NCBI RefSeq assembly: GCF_017831975.1
Contig: NZ_JAFDSS010000001.1
Span: 620,001 to 684,000 of the forward strand
Reading direction: 5' to 3'
Origin: Microbacterium terrae
Lineage (GTDB): Bacteria > Actinomycetota > Actinomycetes > Actinomycetales > Microbacteriaceae
DNA: 64,000 nucleotides
Positions 34,038 through 41,993 of this stretch are shown here, piece by piece. Under the pieces are notes generated by a model, which worked only from the letters and a program-made list of their open reading frames with translations, did not search any database and had not been told where the DNA came from. Positions within the stretch are counted from its first letter, which is position 1, and every line of letters begins with the position of its first letter. The position numbers were made by a program, and so were the translations under genes.

Positions 34038-34693
34038 CGGCGGGAGCCGAGCGCGCGAGCGCGCCGGGGCTCTTCGTCACCTTCGAGGGCGGCGACGGCG
34101 TCGGCAAGACGACCCAGTCGACGCTGCTGGAGGAGTGGCTGCGCGGGGCCGGGCACTCGGTGGTGCGCACCCGCGAACCCGGCGGCACCGAGGTGGGTGT
34201 GCTCATCCGCGACATCGTGCTCCACCACCGCGGCGAGGTCGCACCGCGCGCGGAGGCGCTGCTCTACGCGGCCGACCGCGCGCACCACATCGAGTCGCTG
34301 GTGCGCCCGGCGCTCGCCCGCGGCGAGGTCGTGATCCAGGACCGGTACCTCGATTCGTCCGTCGCCTATCAGGGGGCGGGACGCGTGCTCGGGCGCGACG
34401 AGGTGCGCGATCTCTCGCTGTGGGCGACGGGCGGACTCCTCCCCGATCTCACCGTGCTGCTGGACCTCGATCCGGCGGCCGCCCGCGCCCGCCTCGACGC
34501 CGACGACAAGCCGTTCGACCGGCTCGAGTCCGAGCGCGAGACCTTCCACGCCCGGGTCCGCGACGAGTTCCTGTCGCTCGCCGCAGCCGAACCCGACCGC
34601 TTCCTCGTGCTCGACGCCTCGCGCCCCGCGCACGACCTCGCCGGCGACATCCGCACTCGGGTCCGCGCTCTGCTCGACCTCGACGCCGCATAG
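34034..34693 (+). CDS. tmk: thymidylate kinase
   Basis: dTMP kinase, 219 residues, second step of dTTP synthesis. P-loop FEGGDGVGKTTQ near residue 18, the DR(Y/H) motif QDRYLDSSVAYQGAG, and REPGGTEVG are all present. Start GTG 34034 overlaps the topA stop by 3 bases, so translation is coupled. holB follows after 103 bp with its own TAGGCT -10 element. Confidence 0.96.
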
Positions 34694-34783
34694 TCGGCTC
34701 GAGGGCGCGAGCAGATGTTCCGCAGTACAGCGCTGCGGTCCGTTCGGGCTCTGCGCCCGCACCGGAGCGTCGGAGCGGGCGAT

Positions 34784-34789
34784 TAGGCT
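34784..34789 (+). promoter_or_regulatory. -10 element TAGGCT before holB
   Basis: TANNNT hexamer, 7 bases, then ATG 34797. Confidence 0.45.
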
Positions 34790-34796
34790 GGTCGGC

Positions 34797-35954
34797 ATGG
34801 TGGCACCCTCCGACGTCGCGAGCCCGCCGTGGAACGACGTCTGGGGCCAGGACGACGCCGTGGAGGCGCTGCGCGGCGCGGCATCCGATCCCGCCGCCCT
34901 CGCCCACGCCTGGCTCATCACCGGCCCGCCGGGCTCCGGGCGCTCGACGCTCGCCTACGCCTTCGCCGCCGCGCTGATCGCCGAGCCGGGAGACGAGGCG
35001 GCGATGAACCAGGTTCTCGCCCGTACGCATCCCGACCTCACCTCGCTGCGCACCGAGGGCGTCATCATCTCGATCAAAGACGCGCGCGCTCTCGTGGAGC
35101 GGTCGTACTTCGCGCCGTCGCTGGGTCGCTACCGGGTGATCGTCATGGAAGACGCCGACCGCATGGCCGAGCGCACCTCGAACGTGCTGCTGAAGGCGCT
35201 CGAAGAGCCGCCGGAGCGCACGGTCTGGGTGCTGTGCGCGCCGAGCGACGCCGATCTCCTCCCCACGATCCGCTCGCGGGTGCGCACGCTGCGCCTGCGC
35301 GAGCCCGAGATCGACGATGTCGCACGGCTCATCACCCAGCGCACGGGTGTCGACGCGGCCACCGCCGAGCAGTCGGCGCGGCACGCGCAGCGGCATATCG
35401 GCATGGCGCAGCGACTGGCGACGGATGCCGCGGCCCGCGCGCGCCGCGACGACATGCTGCGCGCCGTCCTCGCGGTCCGCGGCGTCGGCGGCGCGGTCGA
35501 GGTGGCGGGTCGCATCGTCCAGGCGGCCACCGACGACGCGAAGGCTCTGACTGCGGAGCGCGACGAGGCGGAGCGCACTGGGCTGCTCCGCACGCTCGGC
35601 ATCGTCGAGGGCGCCGCCGTGCCGCCCGCGGTGCGCTCGCAGCTGTCTGCACTCGAAGACGATCAGAAGCGGCGCGCGACGCGCAGCCTCCGCGACGGCA
35701 TCGACCGCGTGCTCACCGACCTCGAGTCGATGTACCGCGACGTCGTCATGCTCCAGTACGGACGAGACACCGACCTGATCAACCGGGAGCTCGAGCCTGA
35801 CCTCCGCGCCCTCGCCGCGGCGTGGACTCCCGAGCGCACGCTCGTCGTACTCGAGGCGATATCTCTCACGCGAGACAATGTCGAGCAGAACGCCGCGCCC
35901 GCGCTCGCCCTCGAGAGCATGCTCATCACCGTGGCCAGCGGAAGGACCCTGTGA
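34797..35954 (+). CDS. holB: DNA polymerase III subunit delta'
   Basis: Clamp-loader stator subunit, 385 residues. AAA+ features: WGQDDAVEALRGA, P-loop GPPGSGRST, VIVMEDADRMAERTSNVLLKALEEPP, and PTIRSRVRTLRLR. The cysteines of the zinc module usual between Walker A and B are missing: the stretch reads AEPGDEAAMNQVLARTHPDL with no Cys. It lies after tmk, a conserved pairing, and overlaps the next gene (GTGA). Confidence 0.93.
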   Translation: MVAPSDVASPPWNDVWGQDDAVEALRGAASDPAALAHAWLITGPPGSGRSTLAYAFAAALIAEPGDEAAMNQVLARTHPDLTSLRTEGVIISIKDARALVERSYFAPSLGRYRVIVMEDADRMAERTSNVLLKALEEPPERTVWVLCAPSDADLLPTIRSRVRTLRLREPEIDDVARLITQRTGVDAATAEQSARHAQRHIGMAQRLATDAAARARRDDMLRAVLAVRGVGGAVEVAGRIVQAATDDAKALTAERDEAERTGLLRTLGIVEGAAVPPAVRSQLSALEDDQKRRATRSLRDGIDRVLTDLESMYRDVVMLQYGRDTDLINRELEPDLRALAAAWTPERTLVVLEAISLTRDNVEQNAAPALALESMLITVASGRTL

Positions 35955-37504
35955 ACGACTCCCCCCGCAGGCGCACGCGCGTCGGCGTTGCCCTCGGCAT
36001 GCTCACCGCTGCCGCGCTGCTCCTCACCGGCTGCCTGTACTCGCTCATCCCCGAGGAGTCGCCGCGGTCCACCGCCAGCGCCGCACCCGTCACCGACGGC
36101 GTGTCGCCCGACTTGCTCCCGTTCTACTCGCAGACGCTCGACTGGGCGCCGTGCAGCGGCAGCTTCGAGTGCACGACGGTCACGGTTCCGCTCGACTGGA
36201 CCGACCCCGCCGCCGGCGAGCTCGACATCGCCGTCACCCGCAGCCGCGCCGAAGGCGGCGAACCGCGCGGCTCGATCCTCACCAACCCCGGCGGCCCCGG
36301 CGCCAGCGGCATCGACATCGTCCAGTCTTCGCTGTCGTTCATGGTCGGCGATCCGGTCCGGGCCGTTTACGACACGATCGGATTCGACCCGCGCGGGGTC
36401 GGGCAGTCCACGGCGGTGCGCTGCCTCGACGCCGCCGAGATGGACGACTACCTCTACGACATCCCCGCCGCAGAACGCGGCACCACCGCATGGGAGGACG
36501 AGCTGCTCGATCGCCATCGCGACTTCGCCGAGGCGTGCGATGCGTCGAGCGACGGCATCCTCCCGTTCATCACCACCGAGAACGCCGCTCGAGACATGGA
36601 CGTGCTGCGCGCCGTCCTGGGCGACAGCGAGCTGACCTACCTCGGCTACTCGTACGGAACCTTCCTCGGCGCGACGTACGCCGAGCTGTACCCCGACCGC
36701 GCAGGCCGGCTCGTGCTCGACGGCGCCGTCGACCCGTCGATCTCGGGGCTCGAGGTCGGCACCGTGCAGGCGGTCGGGTTCGAATCGGCGCTCCGCGCCT
36801 ACATGGCCGACTGCTTGACCGACGACGCCTGTCCGTTCCGCGGATCCGTCGACCAGGCGATGGCCGACCTCGGCACGCTCCTGGCAAGCGTCGACCGCGA
36901 CGCGCTCCGCAATGGCGACGGGCGGATGCTGGGCGCCGACGCCCTCATGACGTCGATCATCTCGCCGCTGTACGCGGAGTGGAGCTGGCCTGCACTCACG
37001 CAGTCGCTGACGGCGGTGCTCGCGGGCGACCCGACATTCGCGTTCGGCCTCGCCGACGAGTACTACAACCGCGTCGACGGCGTGTACGTCGACAACCAGA
37101 CCGAGGCGTTCCGCGCGTACAACTGCCTGGACTACCCGGTCGAGGTCGACCCCGAAGACACCGCTGCGGCCGAGGCGCGGATGGAGGCCGAGGCTCCCAC
37201 GATCGCCCCGTACTGGTCCGGACCGGATCCGTGCTCGGTGTGGTCCTACCCTCCGACCGGGCAGCGCGGGCCGATCGCCGCCGACGGCGCGCCGCCGATC
37301 GTCGTCGTCGGCACCACGAACGACCCGGCGACGCCGTACGAGTGGGCGGTCTCGCTCGCCGATCAGCTGTCGTCGGGAGTGCTCGTCACCCGCGTCGGTG
37401 AGGGGCACACGGGCTACAACAAGGGCAACGAGTGCGTCGACACGGCCGTCGAGGACTACCTCGTCGACGGCATCGTTCCCGAAGACGGTCTCACCTGCGA
37501 GTAG
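35951..37504 (+). CDS. secreted alpha/beta-hydrolase lipoprotein (tripeptidyl aminopeptidase-like)
   Basis: 517 residues with a lipoprotein signal: Arg-rich start, hydrophobic core and lipobox LLLTGC, so the mature protein is membrane-anchored outside the cell. The fold is an alpha/beta hydrolase of the SlpD/SlpE/TAP type: oxyanion region NPGGPGASG, nucleophile Ser234 in GYSYGT, and a C-terminal VGTTNDPATPYEWA with GEGHTGYN carrying the catalytic His. Likely a proline or tripeptidyl exopeptidase; substrate unproven. Start GTG 35951 overlaps the holB stop. Confidence 0.88.
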   Translation: MNDSPRRRTRVGVALGMLTAAALLLTGCLYSLIPEESPRSTASAAPVTDGVSPDLLPFYSQTLDWAPCSGSFECTTVTVPLDWTDPAAGELDIAVTRSRAEGGEPRGSILTNPGGPGASGIDIVQSSLSFMVGDPVRAVYDTIGFDPRGVGQSTAVRCLDAAEMDDYLYDIPAAERGTTAWEDELLDRHRDFAEACDASSDGILPFITTENAARDMDVLRAVLGDSELTYLGYSYGTFLGATYAELYPDRAGRLVLDGAVDPSISGLEVGTVQAVGFESALRAYMADCLTDDACPFRGSVDQAMADLGTLLASVDRDALRNGDGRMLGADALMTSIISPLYAEWSWPALTQSLTAVLAGDPTFAFGLADEYYNRVDGVYVDNQTEAFRAYNCLDYPVEVDPEDTAAAEARMEAEAPTIAPYWSGPDPCSVWSYPPTGQRGPIAADGAPPIVVVGTTNDPATPYEWAVSLADQLSSGVLVTRVGEGHTGYNKGNECVDTAVEDYLVDGIVPEDGLTCE

Positions 37505-37525
37505 TGCCGGGGGCGCGCCGCCGCT

Positions 37526-38185
37526 TCAGCGGCGCAGCACGCGACGAGCGAGGGCGTTGCCCACGAACTGCACCACCTGCACGATGACGATGATCACCAG
37601 CACCGCCGCCCACGTCACCCACGGGTTGAACTGCTTGAACCCGTAGACGATCGCGAATTCGCCGAGGCCGCCCGCCGCGACAGCTCCCGCGATCGCGGTC
37701 ATGTCGACGAGGGCCACCACGATGAAGGTGTAGCCGAGGATCAGAGGCCCGAGGGCCTCGCGGGGCACCAGCCGCAGGAGGATCCGGCCGCGACCGGCAC
37801 CCGCGGCCCGCGCGGCTTCGATCACGCCCGGCTTGACCGTGAGCAGGTTCTGCTCGACGATCCGGCTGATCGCGAAGAGCGATGCGACGCTGATCGCGAA
37901 GATGCCGAACTCCGGGCCGATCCCGGGGATGCCGACACTGCGGGCGATCGGCTGCACGGCGGCGAGGAGGATGACGAACGGGATCGGGCGGAAGAAGTTG
38001 ACCGTCACGTTGAGGGCGCCGAACACGACGCGGTTCGGGAAGATGCTGCCGGCACGGGTGGCGTACAGCGCGATGCCGAGCAGCAGTCCGCCCGCACCGC
38101 CGAGGATGAGGGCGAACGAGACGACGTACAGGGTCTCGAACGTGGCCGCCCACATCTCGGGCAGCAGGTCGACGAGCCTATCCAC
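37526..38185 (-). CDS. metI: methionine ABC transporter permease
   Basis: Membrane permease of 219 residues with about five helices. The EAA loop region EAARAAGAGRGRILLRLVPREALG matches MetI permeases, and FFRPIPFVILLAAV lies mid-protein. It pairs with MetN and MetQ upstream; its start overlaps the metN stop by 8 bp. A short GC hairpin overlaps its stop codon region near 37513-37528. Confidence 0.92.
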   Translation of the reverse strand: MDRLVDLLPEMWAATFETLYVVSFALILGGAGGLLLGIALYATRAGSIFPNRVVFGALNVTVNFFRPIPFVILLAAVQPIARSVGIPGIGPEFGIFAISVASLFAISRIVEQNLLTVKPGVIEAARAAGAGRGRILLRLVPREALGPLILGYTFIVVALVDMTAIAGAVAAGGLGEFAIVYGFKQFNPWVTWAAVLVIIVIVQVVQFVGNALARRVLRR

Positions 38186-39212
38186 GGGGGTCCTCCTCGA
38201 TCAGGGGTGCGAACCGCGATGCGGCGACGATCGCCGCATCCACGCTCGCGTCGTCACCCGTGAGGGCGAGCGTCAGGTGTCCGAAGACGCGTCCGCGGAT
38301 GTCGTTGATGCCGCCATGGATCAGTTCGAATCGCGCGCCGTTCGCCGCGAGCGCCGCGAAGACGTCGCCCTGCGCGCGGTCGCCGTCTCGGATCTCGAAC
38401 GTGACGATGCGGCCCGGATGGCGGTCGCGGAGCGTCCGCAGCTGCTCGCCGCGCGGGACGTCCTCGATGATGCTCGCGACGAAGCGGCGGGTGGCGGGAT
38501 GCTGGGGGGCCGAGAGCACGTCGAACACGGCGCCCGACTCGATGACGCGGCCGGACTCCATCACCACGACGCGATCGGCGAGCGTGCGGATCACGTCCAT
38601 CTCATGGGTGATGACGAGGATCGTCACACCGAGCTCGACGTTGACCCGTTTCAGCAGCGCGAGGACTTCGGCGGTGGTGTCGGGGTCCAGAGCGCTGGTG
38701 GCCTCGTCGGCGAGAAGGATGCGGGGGCTCGTCGCGAGCGCCCGGGCGATGCCGACCCGCTGCTTCTGTCCGCCCGAGAGCTGCTCCGGGTAGCTGCGCG
38801 CCTTGTCGGCGAGTCCGACGAACGCGAGCAGTTCGCTCACGCGGGCCGAGATCTCGGCACGAGGTCGCCGCGCGATCTCGAGCGGATACGCGATGTTGCC
38901 GGCAACGGTCCGCGAGTCGAACAGGTTGAACTGCTGGAAGATCATGCCGATGTCGCCGCGCAGAGCCCGCAGCTCGCGTTCGCGGAGGCGCGTGATGTCC
39001 CGACCGTCGACCTCGACGGTGCCCGCGGTGGGTGTCTCGAGCGCGTTGACCAGCCGGAGCACGGTGCTCTTGCCGGCGCCGGAGTATCCGATGATGCCGC
39101 ACACCTCTCCCGCGGCGATCTCGAGCGACACGTCGTCGACGGCGACGACGGCAGGGCCATCGGAGGTCGCCGGGAAGGTCTTGCTTGCGCCGGTGAGGCG
39201 GATGAGCGTCAT
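38178..39212 (-). CDS. metN: methionine ABC transporter ATPase
   Basis: ABC ATPase, 344 residues. Walker A GYSGAGKST, Q-loop IFQQFNLF, signature LSGGQKQRVGIARALA, Walker B ILLADEATSALD, His switch ITHEMD. The last 90 residues form the NIL regulatory domain that senses methionine in MetN. Start ATG 39212 is chosen because MTLIRLTGASKTF is the usual N-terminus. It sits downstream of metQ beyond a strong hairpin. Confidence 0.95.
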   Translation of the reverse strand: MTLIRLTGASKTFPATSDGPAVVAVDDVSLEIAAGEVCGIIGYSGAGKSTVLRLVNALETPTAGTVEVDGRDITRLRERELRALRGDIGMIFQQFNLFDSRTVAGNIAYPLEIARRPRAEISARVSELLAFVGLADKARSYPEQLSGGQKQRVGIARALATSPRILLADEATSALDPDTTAEVLALLKRVNVELGVTILVITHEMDVIRTLADRVVVMESGRVIESGAVFDVLSAPQHPATRRFVASIIEDVPRGEQLRTLRDRHPGRIVTFEIRDGDRAQGDVFAALAANGARFELIHGGINDIRGRVFGHLTLALTGDDASVDAAIVAASRFAPLIEEDPRG

Positions 39213-39231
39213 ATCGCTCCTTCTGGGAACG

Positions 39232-39271
39232 CGCAGGTGCGGCCCGCTCCTCGGAACGGGCCGCACCTGCG
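39232..39271 (-). terminator. intercistronic hairpin between metQ and metN
   Basis: Arms 39232-39246 and 39257-39271 pair perfectly over 15 bp around a 10-base loop, starting 7 bp past the metQ stop. No T run follows on the minus strand. It is probably a partial terminator or mRNA-stabilising structure inside the met operon. Confidence 0.8.
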
Positions 39272-39278
39272 TCGGGGC

Positions 39279-40169
39279 TTACTGGTTCGCGCGGATGTCG
39301 TCCTCGACCTCGGCGAGCGAGGTGGCGAGGTCGGCCGCGGGCGTCTTCACGAGGACGGCGGTTCCGCCCGAGGCCTCGATCACGCCGTCGGTCACGGTCT
39401 GGGTGTCCTGGTAGATCTCGATGAGCTTCAGGTACGTGGGGTTGTCGGCATCCTCCGCGCGCGCCGCGAAGATGTTGATGTACGGCACCGCGTTGGGGTC
39501 GGAGGGGTCGTCGACGGCGATGGCGTCGTCGAACTCCAGCCCGGCGTCGGCGACGAAGTCGTTGTTGATGATGGCAGCCGCCACATCGGGCAGCGAGGTC
39601 GCCGTGAAGGCGGCATCCAGCGCCTCGACGGTGACCTTCGACTCGGGCAGCACGTCCGCGACGGTGGAGAAGATCGAACCGCCGTCCTCGAGTTCGATCA
39701 GTCCGGCGGACTGCAGCACGAGCAGGCCGCGAGCCTGGTTCGACTCGTCGTTCGGCACGGCGACGGTGGAGCCCTCGGGGATCTCCTCGACCGAGCCGTA
39801 CTGCGTCGAGTACAGGCCGAGGGGGTAGATCGCCGTCGAGCCGAGGGCGACGAGGTCGTCGTCGGCCTGCACGTTGTAGGTCGCCAGATAGATGACGTGC
39901 TGGAACTGGTTCAGGTCGAGCTCGCCGGCCGCCAGTGCCGGGTTCGGCTGGGTGTACTCGGTGAAGTCGACGATCTCGACCTCGATGCCCTCGGCCGCGG
40001 CGGCTTCGGTGTAGGTCTCCCAGTACGGGTCGCCAGCGCCGACGACGCCGATGCGGACGACCTCGTCGGCCGCGTCGCCGGACGCGGCGCTCGAGCCGCC
40101 GGCGCACCCGGCGAGGGCAAGGGACAGGGGGAGGACGATCGCTGCTGCGGCGATGAACTTCTTCGACAT
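39279..40169 (-). CDS. metQ: methionine ABC transporter substrate-binding lipoprotein
   Basis: NlpA/MetQ-family lipoprotein, 296 residues. Signal peptide with Lys-Lys start, hydrophobic core and lipobox LALAGC; mature domain has VRIGVVGAGDPYWE, VDFTEYTQPNPALAAGELDLNQFQH and YINIFAARAED. It captures methionine for MetNI outside the membrane. ATG 40169 is preceded by AGGAG. It is the first gene of metQNI. No SAM riboswitch was recognised upstream. Confidence 0.94.
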   Translation of the reverse strand: MSKKFIAAAAIVLPLSLALAGCAGGSSAASGDAADEVVRIGVVGAGDPYWETYTEAAAAEGIEVEIVDFTEYTQPNPALAAGELDLNQFQHVIYLATYNVQADDDLVALGSTAIYPLGLYSTQYGSVEEIPEGSTVAVPNDESNQARGLLVLQSAGLIELEDGGSIFSTVADVLPESKVTVEALDAAFTATSLPDVAAAIINNDFVADAGLEFDDAIAVDDPSDPNAVPYINIFAARAEDADNPTYLKLIEIYQDTQTVTDGVIEASGGTAVLVKTPAADLATSLAEVEDDIRANQ

Positions 40170-40364
40170 GCGGTGCTCCTGTGGTTCAGGGCCCGGCCTC
40201 GGTCTCGCGCGGCCGTGCGGAGAACCGCAGGAGTGGACCGCGCTCGCCTCGACGCGGTGCCGATACGACCGTACGGCGCCGGTCGACGATCGCGAAACAT
40301 CCCCGTAACACGTCGACACCGCCGGGCGGATGCGGCGTGGTTCGCGCGGCGTCCCGCGACCCTG

Positions 40365-40370
40365 TAAGAT
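40365..40370 (+). promoter_or_regulatory. -10 element TAAGAT before tRNA-Thr
   Basis: TAAGAT lies 30 bp before the tRNA 5' end and is the best promoter in the metQ/tRNA-Thr divergent gap (40170-40400), which otherwise shows no gene. Confidence 0.5.
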
Positions 40371-40400
40371 TGCTCATCGTGCGTCGCGCAAGCGGAGTAC

Positions 40401-40473
40401 GCCACCTTAGCTCAGTCGGCAGAGCGATTCACTCGTAATGAATAGGTCAAGGGTTCGATTCCCTTAGGTGGCT
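40401..40473 (+). tRNA. tRNA-Thr (anticodon CGT)
   Basis: 73-nt cloverleaf: acceptor GCCACCT/AGGTGGC, D arm GCTC...GAGC, anticodon arm ATTCA-CTCGTAA-TGAAT giving CGT, T arm AAGGG-TTCGATT-CCCTT, discriminator T. CCA not encoded. Confidence 0.97.
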
Positions 40474-40485
40474 CCGAACCGGAAG

Positions 40486-40508
40486 CGGCCGCTGCAGGCG
40501 GCCGTTTT
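40486..40508 (+). terminator. intrinsic terminator after tRNA-Thr
   Basis: CGGCCGC and GCGGCCG pair over 7 bp with a 5-base loop, followed by TTTT. Confidence 0.8.
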
Positions 40509-40549
40509 CCGTATCCGGGCTCGCCCGGCAGGGCGGATGCGGAGGAACG

Positions 40550-40948
40550 GTGGCTGAGCAGGCTCTGGACGCCATCCTCGAGATCTTCGCGTGGATCGGC
40601 GTCGGCACGGGGCTCTTCGTCCTCACCTTCGCCCTCATCCTGCGACTCGCCGACGGAACCTGGTTCGCCGCCCGCGCGGTCGTCGAGGAGTCCGACTCGG
40701 GCAGGCTCGTGCGGTGGTTCGACCACGAGGGCGGCGTCGGCGAAGCGGCTCTCTCACACGACCAGGATCGCCAGATCGGCACCGACGACATGGCCGACAT
40801 CTTCTACCGGCAGGGCGTCCCCGGGCGGATGCGTCTCACCCGGCACTCGCCGGCGGTGCGCGCGGTCATGCTGCTGGGCCTCGGCCTCGTCGGCGTCGGA
40901 GTCCTCGCGTTCGCGGCATCCGTCGTCGTGCTCTTCATCCGAGGCTGA
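40550..40948 (+). CDS. small two-helix membrane protein of unknown function
   Basis: 132 residues. Hydrophobic segments at about 8-32 and 107-130 flank a soluble part with WFDHEGGVGEAALS and DMADIFYRQGVPGRMRLTR. The start is GTG 40550 with GGAGGA upstream. I do not recognise a named family; its length and composition suggest a real gene conserved in related actinobacteria. It is a lone gene after tRNA-Thr. Confidence 0.8.
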   Translation: MAEQALDAILEIFAWIGVGTGLFVLTFALILRLADGTWFAARAVVEESDSGRLVRWFDHEGGVGEAALSHDQDRQIGTDDMADIFYRQGVPGRMRLTRHSPAVRAVMLLGLGLVGVGVLAFAASVVVLFIRG

Positions 40949-40979
40949 GCCGCGCGGCGCGCCGACGCAGCCGATCGGG

Positions 40980-41966
40980 TCAGCCCAGCGCGAGCATTCC
41001 GCCCGCGACGAGCGCCAGCGCGAGGCCGAGCCACTGCACCGCCGCGACCCGCTCGCGCAGCACGACCGCCGCGAGGAGGATCGTGCCCGCCGGGTACAGG
41101 GCCGTGAGCGCCGAGACGACAGACAGGTCGCCCTCGCGCAGCGCGATCAGCGCCAGGGCGTTGGCGGCGGCATCGAGCACGCCGCACACCAGGGCGAACC
41201 GCCAGGCGCTCCCCGGCGTCACGCGCACGGCGATCGGCCCCGTCGCGTGCTCGAGGTCGGCATGACCGGTCGGCGTGGCGCCGACGGATGCGCCGTGTGC
41301 GCCGAAGACGGATGCCGCGCCGCGGCCGGCACGCGCCGCGCCCACGGCCAGCGCGCCGATGATGCCGGCGGTGATGACGACGGTCGTCGCCCGGCTCGCG
41401 ACGAGCGGCACCAGCCCGCTTTCGGCGCTCGTGAGATCGATCACGATGAGGAAGCCGCCGATCGCGAGCCCGGCACCCCCTGCCATCACCACGCCTCGGA
41501 TGCTCGGACGCACGACGCCGTCGCCGGGGATGAAGCCGACGAGCACCACCGCGATCAGCGCGACCGCGAGGCCGGCGTAGCCGACGGGGGAGAGCGAGTC
41601 GCCCTTCACGAGGAGTCCCCACAGCATCGGGGCGATCGCCGACACCACGGCGGTGAGCGGCGAGAGGATGCTCATCGGGCCGATGGCGAGGCACGCGTAA
41701 AGGAGGGCGATCGCCACGACGCCGAAGGCGCCGGCGAGCACGCCCCAGGCGATGTCGACGCCGATCCAGGCGCCGCCGACGAAGGGGAGCGCGATGACGA
41801 GGGCGACGAGACCCGATGCTGCGGCGGCCGAGGTGACGACGACCGAGCGGAGTCTTCGCGCGGAGAGACCGCCGAAGAAGTCCGCCGCGCCGTAGACGAG
41901 GGCGCCCGCGAGGGCGATGAAGGCGGCGAGCACGAGTCTCAGCATACGAAACTCGCGAATCGCCAT
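40980..41966 (-). CDS. EamA/DMT-family transporter
   Basis: Membrane protein, 328 residues from ATG 41966 (ATG 41945 is the alternative, seven codons later), with ten hydrophobic segments in two EamA halves. A hydrophilic loop of about 40 residues with Gly/Ala/His lies between helices 7 and 8. The last helices include ALYPAGTILLAAVVLRERV, an EamA signature. Substrate unknown. It is divergent from the MMPL gene, and both start codons lie in one inverted repeat, so joint regulation is likely. Confidence 0.85.
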   Translation of the reverse strand: MAIREFRMLRLVLAAFIALAGALVYGAADFFGGLSARRLRSVVVTSAAAASGLVALVIALPFVGGAWIGVDIAWGVLAGAFGVVAIALLYACLAIGPMSILSPLTAVVSAIAPMLWGLLVKGDSLSPVGYAGLAVALIAVVLVGFIPGDGVVRPSIRGVVMAGGAGLAIGGFLIVIDLTSAESGLVPLVASRATTVVITAGIIGALAVGAARAGRGAASVFGAHGASVGATPTGHADLEHATGPIAVRVTPGSAWRFALVCGVLDAAANALALIALREGDLSVVSALTALYPAGTILLAAVVLRERVAAVQWLGLALALVAGGMLALG

Positions 41967-41993
41967 TTCGCTAGATAAGCTAGCGAAATGGCG
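41961..41993. promoter_or_regulatory. 14-bp inverted repeat spanning two divergent start codons
   Basis: CGCCATTTCGCTAG (41961-41974) and its exact reverse complement (41980-41993) flank ATAAG. The ATG of the MMPL gene (41988) and of the DMT gene (41966) occupy symmetric places in the arms. TAAGCT 41976-41981 gives a TANNNT-N6-ATG promoter for the plus gene, TTATCT at 41978-41973 the same spacing on the minus strand. A protein bound here would block both. Confidence 0.75.

Noticed and set aside
40170-40400. Possible SAM riboswitch before metQ
   Set aside because: None of the SAM-I, SAM-II or SAM-IV conserved blocks could be found on the minus strand.
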